A stretch of 32,694 nt of DNA from Chloroflexota bacterium. GTDB taxonomy: Bacteria; Chloroflexota; Anaerolineae; Thermoflexales; Thermoflexaceae. The position numbers were made by a program, and so were the translations under genes. This document shows, one piece after another, positions 1 through 6,376 of the stretch. The stretch's first letter is position 1. Every line of letters starts with the position of its first letter. Location: contig JAUQQB010000002.1 in assembly GCA_030550075.1 (NCBI GenBank), forward strand, positions 1 to 32,694, given 5' to 3'. The notes beneath the pieces are model-generated. The model saw only the letters and a list, made by a program, of their open reading frames with translations. It had not been told where the DNA came from and ran no database searches.

Positions 1-270
1 GAGACGGGCCGCCTCCTGAGGGTCGCGCACCAACCATGCGGTCAGCACCGGCACCAGGACCACCGCCAGGGTTCCGCCGGTGAACAGGAACAGAAAGTCC
101 GGCATGACCATGGCCACATCGAAGGCGCTTTTATCCGGCCCGGTGCCGAAACGAGCCGCAACTATCGCCTGGGCCAGGAAGCCGGTGAGCTTTCCCAGCA
201 GGCTCAGGCCCGCCACCATGGCCGCTGGTTGCAGGATCCGACGGAGGAACCCGTAGAGCTCCTCAGACAC
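1..270 (-). CDS. murJ: MurJ/MviN-type lipid II flippase, N-terminal part only
   Basis: The gene runs off the left edge, so only the first 90 residues are visible. It starts at a GTG at 268-270 with a strong GGAGG eight bases upstream. The start MSEELYGFLRR is followed by two hydrophobic segments (about residues 17-38 and 51-80) with the loop AARFGTGPDKSAFDVAMVMP, which is typical of the first helices of MurJ (MviN) proteins of the MOP exporter superfamily. Members move lipid II, the peptidoglycan precursor, across the cytoplasmic membrane. Chloroflexota often carry several MurJ/Wzx-like paralogues, some serving other polyprenyl-linked substrates, so the exact substrate cannot be told from this fragment. 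Confidence 0.8.
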   Translation of the reverse strand, partial: MSEELYGFLRRILQPAAMVAGLSLLGKLTGFLAQAIVAARFGTGPDKSAFDVAMVMPDFLFLFTGGTLAVVLVPVLTAWLVRDPQEAARL

Positions 271-329
271 GGCGCGGACCTCCCTCCACGAGGAAGACGA
301 GGGCCGGGGGCATCCGGACCGGTTGCCGC

Positions 330-1244
330 TTATCGTCCCAACCGTCGCCAGGGCTCCGCATAGAAATCCAGATATTCCTCCAGCGCGCGGGCCCACAGGG
401 CATCTTCATGCCCTCCGGGATGCACCGCCAGACGCACCGGGATCCCCCGGGTTTCCAGAATCGCCGCCAGTCGTTGCGCCCCCTCCAGCGCCCAATCCGC
501 ATCGCCAGCGTCCAGATAGATCCGAAGCCCTCGAAGATCCGCCTCCTGAGCCAGGGTAAAGGGATCGTAAGCCGGCGGGGCCCTGTTCACGCTCAACGCC
601 GGGCTGTGCCCGCCCACGCTGGCGAATGCTTCCGGATGGCGCAGGGCGATCTCCAGCGCCCACACGCCGCCCCGCGAGATGCCGCCGATGGCCCGGGCCC
701 ATCGGGCCGGCTCGACCGGATAGCGGGCCTCGATCGATGGAATCAGGACCTCCATGATCATGGCCTCCACAGAGCCCGGCCCGCCGCTGGTGTAGACATA
801 CAGAGCGTCCGGGAATCCCGGCAACACCACCAGGAAGGGGGGCCAGCGCCCGACCCGGATCCCGGCTTCCAGCGCCTCATCGACCCCCAGCTGATCCCAG
901 TGAGTGTGATCATAGGGATAGCCGTGGAGAAGGTAAAGAGCGGGATAGCGCCTTGCCGGATTCCAACAGGGAGGAAGATAAACCCGATAGGGGATCTCCG
1001 CCCCCATTGTGGGAATGAGCACCGAACCTGTCTCCCAGTGCCCCGGCTCACACGTAGGGGTCGGCGAGGGCGCTGGCGTGGCGGTCGGCGTCGGGGTCCG
1101 GGTGGGGGTGGGCGGGATCAGGGTTGCAGTCGGCGTTGGAGTGGGCAAGGGAGATAGATCAACCGCCATCTGCGGCGTCAGGAGCAGAACCAGGTTCAAC
1201 GTGAGCAACATCCCGATGAGGACGAGCCAGTTTGGCCTTCGCAT
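330..1244 (-). CDS. Secreted or membrane-anchored esterase (alpha/beta hydrolase, esterase D/PF00756 type)
   Basis: About 304 residues if started at the ATG at 1244 (MRRPNWLVL), which gives a classical basic-then-hydrophobic signal or anchor segment (residues 5-23); an upstream ATG (1256) and TTG (1265) are in frame and none has a clear ribosome binding site. Residues 31-64 are a Pro/Thr linker of PTPT repeats. The catalytic domain follows: YLLHGYPYD near 104-112 as the oxyanion-hole strand, GGISRGG with nucleophile Ser190, an Asp in DAGDAD near 246-250, and a His in PGGHED near 279. This order matches the putative-esterase family (PF00756), which includes feruloyl and acetylxylan esterases and S-formylglutathione hydrolase; extracellular location argues for polymer or ester scavenging. 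Substrate unknown. Confidence 0.8.
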   Translation of the reverse strand: MRRPNWLVLIGMLLTLNLVLLLTPQMAVDLSPLPTPTPTATLIPPTPTRTPTPTATPAPSPTPTCEPGHWETGSVLIPTMGAEIPYRVYLPPCWNPARRYPALYLLHGYPYDHTHWDQLGVDEALEAGIRVGRWPPFLVVLPGFPDALYVYTSGGPGSVEAMIMEVLIPSIEARYPVEPARWARAIGGISRGGVWALEIALRHPEAFASVGGHSPALSVNRAPPAYDPFTLAQEADLRGLRIYLDAGDADWALEGAQRLAAILETRGIPVRLAVHPGGHEDALWARALEEYLDFYAEPWRRLGR

Positions 1245-1330
1245 CTCGATGATCATCCCGGTCAAGGATCGGGTTGTGTTCGCATCGTGAGGGCTCTGCC
1301 CTCTCGCCTTATCCTCCGCGCCTCCTCAAT

Positions 1331-1375
1331 TTCATAGCTGAGAAGGCCGCTTTCGGCGGCCTTCTCAGCTATGAA
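1331..1375. other. Perfect 20-bp stem-loop with 5-nt loop between two minus-strand genes
   Basis: Arms 1331-1350 and 1356-1375 are exact reverse complements (one further T-A pair can be added), loop TTTCG on the plus strand and CGAAA on the minus strand. It lies 43 bases behind the stop of the Nudix gene. Neither strand shows a proper T-run after the stem, so it is not a textbook intrinsic terminator; it may still end or protect the upstream minus-strand transcript. The same design recurs at 22228-22272. Confidence 0.6.
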
Positions 1376-1418
1376 AATCCCCTCCACCATCATGACCGGA
1401 TACACCTGCCGTGTCTCT

Positions 1419-2381
1419 TTACCTCACCACCGCGTATGGATAACGGGCCATGGCATCCTCTATCCGAACCCGCCAGCGAACATCCAGCGGCCTGGGGAGC
1501 TGATCCGGCGGGAAGAACCCGACCTCCAGGGATTCGACGCCATCCGCCTGCAGGCGGCCGCCTGTGATCCGGGCCTCGAAGCAGGCCACCACCGGCTGAG
1601 AGCGATCTCCATTGGGATACGTGAACGTCCATGCCGGATCCGTATACAGGCCCACCAGGCGTACCGGCTCCACCTGAAGTCCGGTTTCCTCGGCCACCTC
1701 CCGGATGAGGGTCTGATCGATCCGCTCGCCGACTTCCATGATCCCGCCGGGCAGCCCCCACTCGCCGTTGTCATCCCGGCGCTGGAGGAGGATTTTCCCC
1801 TGCGCGTCAAAGACCACAGCGCTGGTGGCGGGGACCACCAGGGTAGCCGGGCCGACCCGTGCCCGCAGGCGCCGGATGGTTTCCCCGGGGTTTCGAGACG
1901 GCTGCCCGGGCGCGCCGCTCCGAAAGGCCGCCGCGGGATCGTTACGCCGGTAATCCGCGATCATCGCCGCATACCATGGCGGTAGAGGGGGGAGCTCCTC
2001 CAGAGAAAACCATTGCAAAGCCCGGGATTCCTGGCCATCCGGACGCAAAGCGCCCCCGCGCGGGCGCGCCAGGAAGCAGGCGGTCACCGGGTGAACGATG
2101 TCGCCGTTCGGGTAATGAACCATAAACTCCGGGGAAGTATAGAGGCCAATCAATCGCTCGACCCGGATGGCCAGGCCGGTTTCCTCCCCGACCTCGCGAT
2201 GGAGGGCCTGGAGGAGGGATTCGCCCGGCTCCATCACCCCGCCGGGCAGGCCCCACGCCTCGAAGTCCGTGCGCTGCTGCAGGAGGATGCGGCCGTCTTC
2301 GTTCACGATCAGAGCGGTGGCGTAGACCAGCCAGATCGGTTCCGATCCGATGTGCTGTCGCAACCAGCGGACGTAATCCAT
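1419..2381 (-). CDS. Tandem-Nudix-domain hydrolase
   Basis: 320 residues holding two complete Nudix domains. The first Nudix box starts at G48 (G48-x5-E54-x7-REVGEETGL, ending at 70), the second at G212 (G212-x5-E218-x7-REVAEETGL, ending at 234). Each domain is followed by a matching strand pattern containing YPNGD and a CF-AR segment, so the protein looks like an internal duplication. A linker of about 30 residues (145-175) joins them. Nudix enzymes hydrolyse nucleoside diphosphates linked to another moiety, such as NADH, ADP-ribose or oxidised dNTPs, using Mg2+ bound by the box glutamates; both boxes keep all key residues, so both domains may be active. Substrate cannot be assigned. No strong ribosome binding site is visible in front of the ATG. 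Confidence 0.88.
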   Translation of the reverse strand: MDYVRWLRQHIGSEPIWLVYATALIVNEDGRILLQQRTDFEAWGLPGGVMEPGESLLQALHREVGEETGLAIRVERLIGLYTSPEFMVHYPNGDIVHPVTACFLARPRGGALRPDGQESRALQWFSLEELPPLPPWYAAMIADYRRNDPAAAFRSGAPGQPSRNPGETIRRLRARVGPATLVVPATSAVVFDAQGKILLQRRDDNGEWGLPGGIMEVGERIDQTLIREVAEETGLQVEPVRLVGLYTDPAWTFTYPNGDRSQPVVACFEARITGGRLQADGVESLEVGFFPPDQLPRPLDVRWRVRIEDAMARYPYAVVR

Positions 2382-2470
2382 GGCCGATGTTGAACGACGA
2401 GAATGGGCGGATGCAGAGGATTTGTGCGTCGGTGGGGTCGACTCTGGCGAGCCCGCCGACTCACAAATCG

Positions 2471-2507
2471 GCCTAAAACAAATCGGGCGCGGCCTGCGCC
2501 GCGCCCG
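2471..2507 (-). terminator. Intrinsic terminator of tRNA-Glu
   Basis: Perfect 10-bp GC stem (2484-2493 with 2498-2507, loop of 4) followed on the minus strand by ATTTGTTTTAGG. It begins four bases after the encoded CCA end of the tRNA, in the correct orientation. Confidence 0.85.
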
Positions 2508-2511
2508 TGGC

Positions 2512-2590
2512 TGGTGGCCCCGGCGGGATTTGAACCCGCGATCTCTGCCTTGAGAGGGCAGCGTCCTGGACCGGGCTAGACGACGGGGCC
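2512..2590 (-). tRNA. tRNA-Glu, anticodon CTC, CCA encoded
   Basis: The minus strand folds into a full cloverleaf: acceptor GGCCCCG pairing with CGGGGCC, D arm starting GTCTAG, anticodon stem CTGCC/GGCAG with loop CTCTCAA (anticodon CTC, reading GAG), T arm GCGGG/CCCGC with loop TTCAAAT, discriminator A and an encoded CCA (2512-2514). The mature part without CCA is 76 bases. It is a stand-alone transcription unit with its own promoter and terminator. Confidence 0.95.
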
Positions 2591-2607
2591 ACGGTCTCCG
2601 TTATTCA

Positions 2608-2636
2608 ATCTTACCTGGAGCAGGTCGGTTCGTCAA
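2608..2636 (-). promoter_or_regulatory. Sigma-70-type promoter of tRNA-Glu
   Basis: TTGACG (2631-2636), exactly 17 bases, then TAAGAT (2608-2613), read on the minus strand. The tRNA 5' end lies 17 bases behind the -10 box. The -35 box overlaps the stop codon of the upstream phosphatase gene. Confidence 0.75.
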
Positions 2637-3709
2637 GGCTTGCGCGCGGTCGACGGTATGACGCTTTCGCGCTCGCGCTTCCAGGATGAGGGGGCACACC
2701 GGGGATGGAGACGGACGACCTGATCGATCCCATGGCCCTCGATCGTAATGAACTGGAAAACAATCCGACATGAATCGGCCTCCACCCGCATCGCCCCGCG
2801 CTGCTCTCGATATCGAACCTGACTCCCGGGGATCGGGGCGCGGAATGGATAGCGGGCCGGATGCCCGCCCAATCCATTGACGAAATACAGGAGGCCATCC
2901 CGCTCGATGCGCTCGTAAACGTGATCATGGCCGGCCAGGACGGCGGTGGCTCCCCATTCCGCAAATGGCCACTGCAGGGCCGGGGTGGAGCCGTGGGGGC
3001 CGGAGGAGTAGGGCGGGTGATGCAGCACCACGAGGCGCCAGGGGGCATCGGTGGCCTGGAGCTGCTTCCTTAGCCAGCGCGCCTGGCGCGAATGCGATGT
3101 GATCCCATCCGGCTCTCCCGGGTTGCTGTTCAGGATGAACAGGTGCACCGGCCCCCAGCGGACCTCATAATAGCGCTCGTTGCCCGGCAGGGTGAAATAG
3201 TCCAGATAGGGGCGGGCCCTGGCGGTTGCCCAATCGTGATTGCCCAGGGCCGGGAAGAAGCGGTTCTGATCGGCCCCCGCTCCATACCGCCCGCGGTAGG
3301 GAGCGATGAAGGCATGGTAGTAGCGTCCGAGGTTCTCGTCAATGGTCCGGGTTTCCCCTCGGGGGTAATTGTTATCTCCGGTGGTAACAATAAAGTCCGG
3401 CTCCCAGCTCTGAACCAGCCGGGCAACCGCCTCGGCTGCCGGGCCCGCTTGTCCGTAATCGCCAATCACTGCGAAGCGGACGGTCGGTAGTTGAAGCGAG
3501 GGATCCTCTTCCTGTATCTGAATGAGGAGGCTGTCAGGGAGCAAGTTCCCATGCTCGATCAACCGCACAGATGTCCTGGGGAAGACCCCTTCGGAGAGAG
3601 AAACGTGGAGGTCGGGGATGGGCGAGGGTTTTCGCACGCCCACGGTTCCCATGTCCGCAAGGGCCAGGGCAAAAATGAGCAAACTGCGAAAGGAGGACCA
3701 GAGGTTCAT
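2633..3709 (-). CDS. Secreted metallophosphoesterase (purple acid phosphatase-like)
   Basis: 358 residues. Residues 1-20 form a short hydrophobic signal segment. The calcineurin-like fold begins near residue 77 with the ordered metal-ligand motifs GDYG (Asp84), GDNNYPRG (Asp112, Asn114), GNHDW (Asn157, His158), LHHPPYSS (His230/231) and GHDHVYER (His261, His263). The spacing and the Tyr in GDNNY fit the tartrate-resistant/purple acid phosphatase branch, dimetal enzymes that hydrolyse phosphomonoesters outside the membrane. The start ATG has AGAAGG in front. The C-terminal 20 residues are basic and poorly conserved in appearance. Likely role is scavenging of organic phosphate; the neighbours give no further clue. 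Confidence 0.85.
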   Translation of the reverse strand: MNLWSSFRSLLIFALALADMGTVGVRKPSPIPDLHVSLSEGVFPRTSVRLIEHGNLLPDSLLIQIQEEDPSLQLPTVRFAVIGDYGQAGPAAEAVARLVQSWEPDFIVTTGDNNYPRGETRTIDENLGRYYHAFIAPYRGRYGAGADQNRFFPALGNHDWATARARPYLDYFTLPGNERYYEVRWGPVHLFILNSNPGEPDGITSHSRQARWLRKQLQATDAPWRLVVLHHPPYSSGPHGSTPALQWPFAEWGATAVLAGHDHVYERIERDGLLYFVNGLGGHPARYPFRAPIPGSQVRYREQRGAMRVEADSCRIVFQFITIEGHGIDQVVRLHPRCAPSSWKRERESVIPSTARKP

Positions 3710-3818
3710 CGTACCTTCTGAGGTTGTCTGAGCGCCGAACGGCCTGCGTTTTTGTTGTGGGTGCGAGGGACAGGCGCGGTTGGCTGTGAAATGGCGGTCG
3801 AATGAAAGTCAAAGTCAC

Positions 3819-4117
3819 TCACCTTGAGTTCCCGCGAAGAGCGATTTCCACCACATACCCTTGACCGTTCCTGGAACCCCAGAACAAATACCTGCCCTGT
3901 CCATATTGAACAGACCACAGGGCTGCCTCGCAACAATACGCAATCACGATTTGATCGAAATCGGGACCCACCTTCCAACCATCGTATACAACGAAATACT
4001 TGGCATCTCTCTCTCCTATAAAGATCAGTTTGTCGGTCAAACCATGGGGCCGATAGGCCCTGTCCAATCCGTAAAGTTGGCGAACATCAGAGCCATCATA
4101 GATGATCGTAGCACGAT
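3819..4117 (-). pseudogene. 3' fragment of a gene of unknown function, cut by an IS remnant
   Basis: The last about 100 codons of a minus-strand gene: GNRATIIYDGSDVR near the cut, then KLIFIGERDAKYFVVYDG, WSVQYGQGRYLFWGS and a stop at 3819. The repeated strand-turn units with aromatic residues and VYDG resemble short beta repeats of WG-repeat or propeller-like proteins, but I cannot assign a family. At about 4117 the frame runs into the antisense of an IS5-like transposase, so the 5' end of the gene is lost. The open frame continues to 4349 only by chance in GC-rich antisense DNA. Confidence 0.5.
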
Positions 4118-4723
4118 TCCCAAGGAGTGGGAAGCCCAGGGGGTATGGGAAAGGCTGTGGCGGCGCCTCCTGGAATGGGGATATCGAGAGAAGAAGCTGT
4201 CCCTGGAGGGGGTCGGGGTCGATGCCACGACCGTGGAGGCTAAAAAAGGGGGGAGGGGGTGGGCTTCGACGGCTACCGTCGGCGGAAGGGGACGAAGGTC
4301 CACGCGGTCGTGACGGCGCAGGGGGTGCCCGTGGGGGTCGAGGGGACATCGGCTCAGAAGTCCGAAGGGGCGGTCTTTCCCAGGGTCCTGAAGACCGTGC
4401 GGGTGGGGCGCCGGACCCGGCCTCGGGGAGTGGCCGGGGACGGGGCCTCCGATAGCCGCTCGATTCGGGCGGAGCTCCGACGCCGGGGCATCCGGGCCTG
4501 GATTCCGGTGAATCCCCGAAATCGTCGGAGGTCCCGGCGGGGACGGCCCGATCGCCGGGACCGGGAGGCGGATCGGGTCTTGCGGGGGGCGGTGGAACGC
4601 TTCTTGGCCGGGTGGAAGGGGGGCTTTCGACGGTTGGCCCTGCGTCATGAGCGTCTCCTGGCCACCTTCCAGGGTTTCATGCGCCTGGCCTGTTTCCTCA
4701 TCACATGGAGAGTTTTGGGATGA
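4118..4723 (+). pseudogene. Truncated IS5-like transposase, two frames joined by a possible -1 shift
   Basis: Frame one encodes EWEAQGVWERLWRRL and GVGVDATTVEAKK (first catalytic Asp). The homology then continues one base back in VGFDGYRRRKGTKVHAVV, DGASDSRSIRAELRRRG (second Asp) and RGAVERFLAGWKGGFRRL with the DDE Glu and the C-terminal HERLLATFQGFMRLACF. The change of frame occurs at A6G6 (about 4231-4245). Shifting back by one there gives EAKKRGEGVGFDG, which matches the family. IS5 (IS427 group) elements are known to use such slippery sites to make an OrfAB transposase, so the shift may be original rather than decay. The N-terminal DNA-binding part is absent, so the copy is dead. Confidence 0.75.
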
Positions 4724-4727
4724 GCTC
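4118..4727 (+). mobile_element. Remnant of an IS5-family insertion sequence (left part missing)
   Basis: The right end is recognisable: the transposase stop at 4721-4723 is followed by TTTTGGGATGAGCTC-type end sequence at 4713-4727, beyond which the DUF499 reading frame begins to make sense. No matching left inverted repeat or transposase N-terminus exists before 4118, so the element lost its left third, probably by deletion together with the adjacent gene ends. Confidence 0.65.
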
Positions 4728-5135
4728 AATGAAAACGGCCATCCGGGCGCGAGGAATTCGGGTCAGGCGAGCCTCTCTCAAAAGTTCGCGGACGCCCGGC
4801 CAAGCGGCCGCGCTGGCCCCGGAGCGGATGAGATGGTAGAGGAGGGTGAGAAAGTGAGTCTTTCCGCCGCCGAACTGGGTGGTGAGATTGATGCCCGGAG
4901 AGGTGCCAATGAGGTCGCCGTTCAGAAGGCGCAGCGTTTCCACCGCCATTTTTCGGAAGGCGTCGGTCAGGTAAGTGCGGGCGAAAAAGCGCTCCGGGTC
5001 CACGTAGTCCCGGGGCACCCGTCTGTCTATCACTTGGTCCAGGTGGATGGCAAACTCCCGCGCGTCCAAGGGGATGCCCTGACGCAGGTCCTCCCGGGGG
5101 ACGGCGACTTGGTGCCAGGGTTTCAGAATGGCCAT
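4701..5135 (-). pseudogene. DUF499-family AAA+ ATPase, N-terminal 135 residues only (truncated by IS)
   Basis: Starts at ATG 5135 with GGGAGG four bases upstream. MAILKPWHQVAVPRED, then REFAIHLDQV, PERFFARTYLT and TQFGGGKTHFLTLLYHL are the conserved start of DUF499 (COG1483) proteins, whose P-loop is GGGKTH (residues 89-94 here). Full-length members are around 1000 residues; this one stops at about residue 135, where MAVF runs into the IS end, and the last nine residues before the stop are IS-derived. It lies 72 bases behind the AlbA_2 gene and was probably the last gene of the same operon. Members are usually found with DNA methylases (DUF1156) or other defence genes; that part of the context is missing here. 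Confidence 0.75.
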
Positions 5136-5207
5136 CTTTCCTCCCGCAGTGCGGAGTGCAAACAATGGGCGAAGTGCGATGTGTGCGGTGTAGGATCAGG
5201 AGCGGTT

Positions 5208-6368
5208 TTACTCTTGCGGGCCTCTGGGGATTACCACCACCGTTTCGTTCCCCTCCTCCCGAATGTCCGGCTCCTGACCAATGGCCTTTTTCACCTCCAG
5301 CATTGCGCGCCGAAAACCGTTTCCTGTGTCCGTGACGAATCCAGCCCGGACAAAGAAAGAGTACAAGAGAGGATTCCTGAGCACGTGGGCCAGCCCGGCC
5401 CGGATCATTTCTACGGTGACGGTGTTCGGAAGCGGGCCAGGGCTTCGCACCTCCACCCGGTCGTCCAGAATGAAGATGCGGATGGGAGCATGAACCGTAT
5501 AGTCCCGGTGGACCAGGGCGTTGACCACCACTTCCCGCAGGGCCTTCTCCGGCAGTTCCGGATGGGCTTCCGGTTCAAAGCCCCGGATCCGATGGACGGT
5601 TCGGAGGTGGAGGTTCAGGAAACGGGCGGCATCTTCCAGCATCTGGAAAAGGGTTCCTTCAATGCGCTTTGCGTTGGATGGCTCGCCGGAGGAATCGCGG
5701 CCCGGAATGCGCGCCGCCGTGATATAAGCATAAGGGAGGTATTTCTGGGGCTCCCGACCGAAAAGGAGGAGAGCAGCCACTGTCGGGTGCTTTCGGCCTT
5801 CCCATTCCCTGACCAGGTGCCAATTGACCAACAGGATATCTGGTTCGGCCCCGGTTTCTCCCAGCGTCCGTGCGCAAAATTGTGCGAACGCAGCAATGTC
5901 TATATCCTCCGGCACGGCCCGGAGGATCAGTGTCTCTTCATAGAAGAGGCTCTCCGCGGCCTGAAAGAGCCGCAGGAGTTCCTGCCGGGAGGCCCTACGT
6001 CGCCCCGTTGTCGTCCGGATGAAGTACTCCCCTCTGTTGGTGCGATACGGACGCTGGTCCCCTTTGGGAACATGAACAACAACTACCGTCCCTTCCGGGG
6101 TTTGAACGGTTTCCTGGACTACAGTCAGAGGGGGCTCGCAATTATGGAGGGCGACGTTATCCACCTTGCGCATCCATTCATCTGGATTTTCTAATCCTAC
6201 AACGACTCGTCGCTGTTCGTCCACGCCGAAAATCATCTGGCCGCCATCAGTATTGGCGAAAGCGACCAGAGAGGCGGCCAGAGCATCGGGATGAATGGGT
6301 CCCCGCTTGAATTCAGTGTGCAGGTCTTCCCACTTCTCTATTCGCTGTTGTAATTCTGGCCAGTCCAT
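5208..6368 (-). CDS. AlbA_2 (Schlafen-type) protein with C-terminal HATPase domain
   Basis: 386 residues from ATG 6368, chosen because AGGAGG sits four bases before it; an ATG at 6383 would overlap the upstream stop. Residues 17-130 are the AlbA_2 domain (PF04326): HTEFKRG with Glu19 and Lys21, then SLVAFANTDGGQMIFGVDE. The middle holds a winged-helix-like region (VAALLLFGREPQKYLP), and residues about 270-375 hold an ATP-binding GHKL-like domain (PF13749) with EVVVNALVHRDY, VRSPGPLPNTV and GNGFRRAM. Proteins of this build are usually annotated as transcriptional regulators or RecG-like ATPases and are enriched in defence islands; the AlbA_2 domain is related to the Schlafen nuclease core. It follows the PHP-SMC gene by eight bases, so they are co-transcribed. 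Role inferred: regulator or nuclease/sensor of the neighbouring system. Confidence 0.85.
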   Translation of the reverse strand: MDWPELQQRIEKWEDLHTEFKRGPIHPDALAASLVAFANTDGGQMIFGVDEQRRVVVGLENPDEWMRKVDNVALHNCEPPLTVVQETVQTPEGTVVVVHVPKGDQRPYRTNRGEYFIRTTTGRRRASRQELLRLFQAAESLFYEETLILRAVPEDIDIAAFAQFCARTLGETGAEPDILLVNWHLVREWEGRKHPTVAALLLFGREPQKYLPYAYITAARIPGRDSSGEPSNAKRIEGTLFQMLEDAARFLNLHLRTVHRIRGFEPEAHPELPEKALREVVVNALVHRDYTVHAPIRIFILDDRVEVRSPGPLPNTVTVEMIRAGLAHVLRNPLLYSFFVRAGFVTDTGNGFRRAMLEVKKAIGQEPDIREEGNETVVVIPRGPQE

Positions 6369-6376
6369 ACTTCCTC

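Noticed and set aside
1040-1145. GC-rich tandem repeats at 1040-1145 and 27140-27215
   Set aside because: They encode the Pro/Thr linkers of two secreted proteins and need no other explanation.
4647-6194. 515-codon open frame on the plus strand
   Set aside because: Antisense to the AlbA_2 and DUF499 genes; no protein motif and no ribosome binding site, while the minus strand has clear families.
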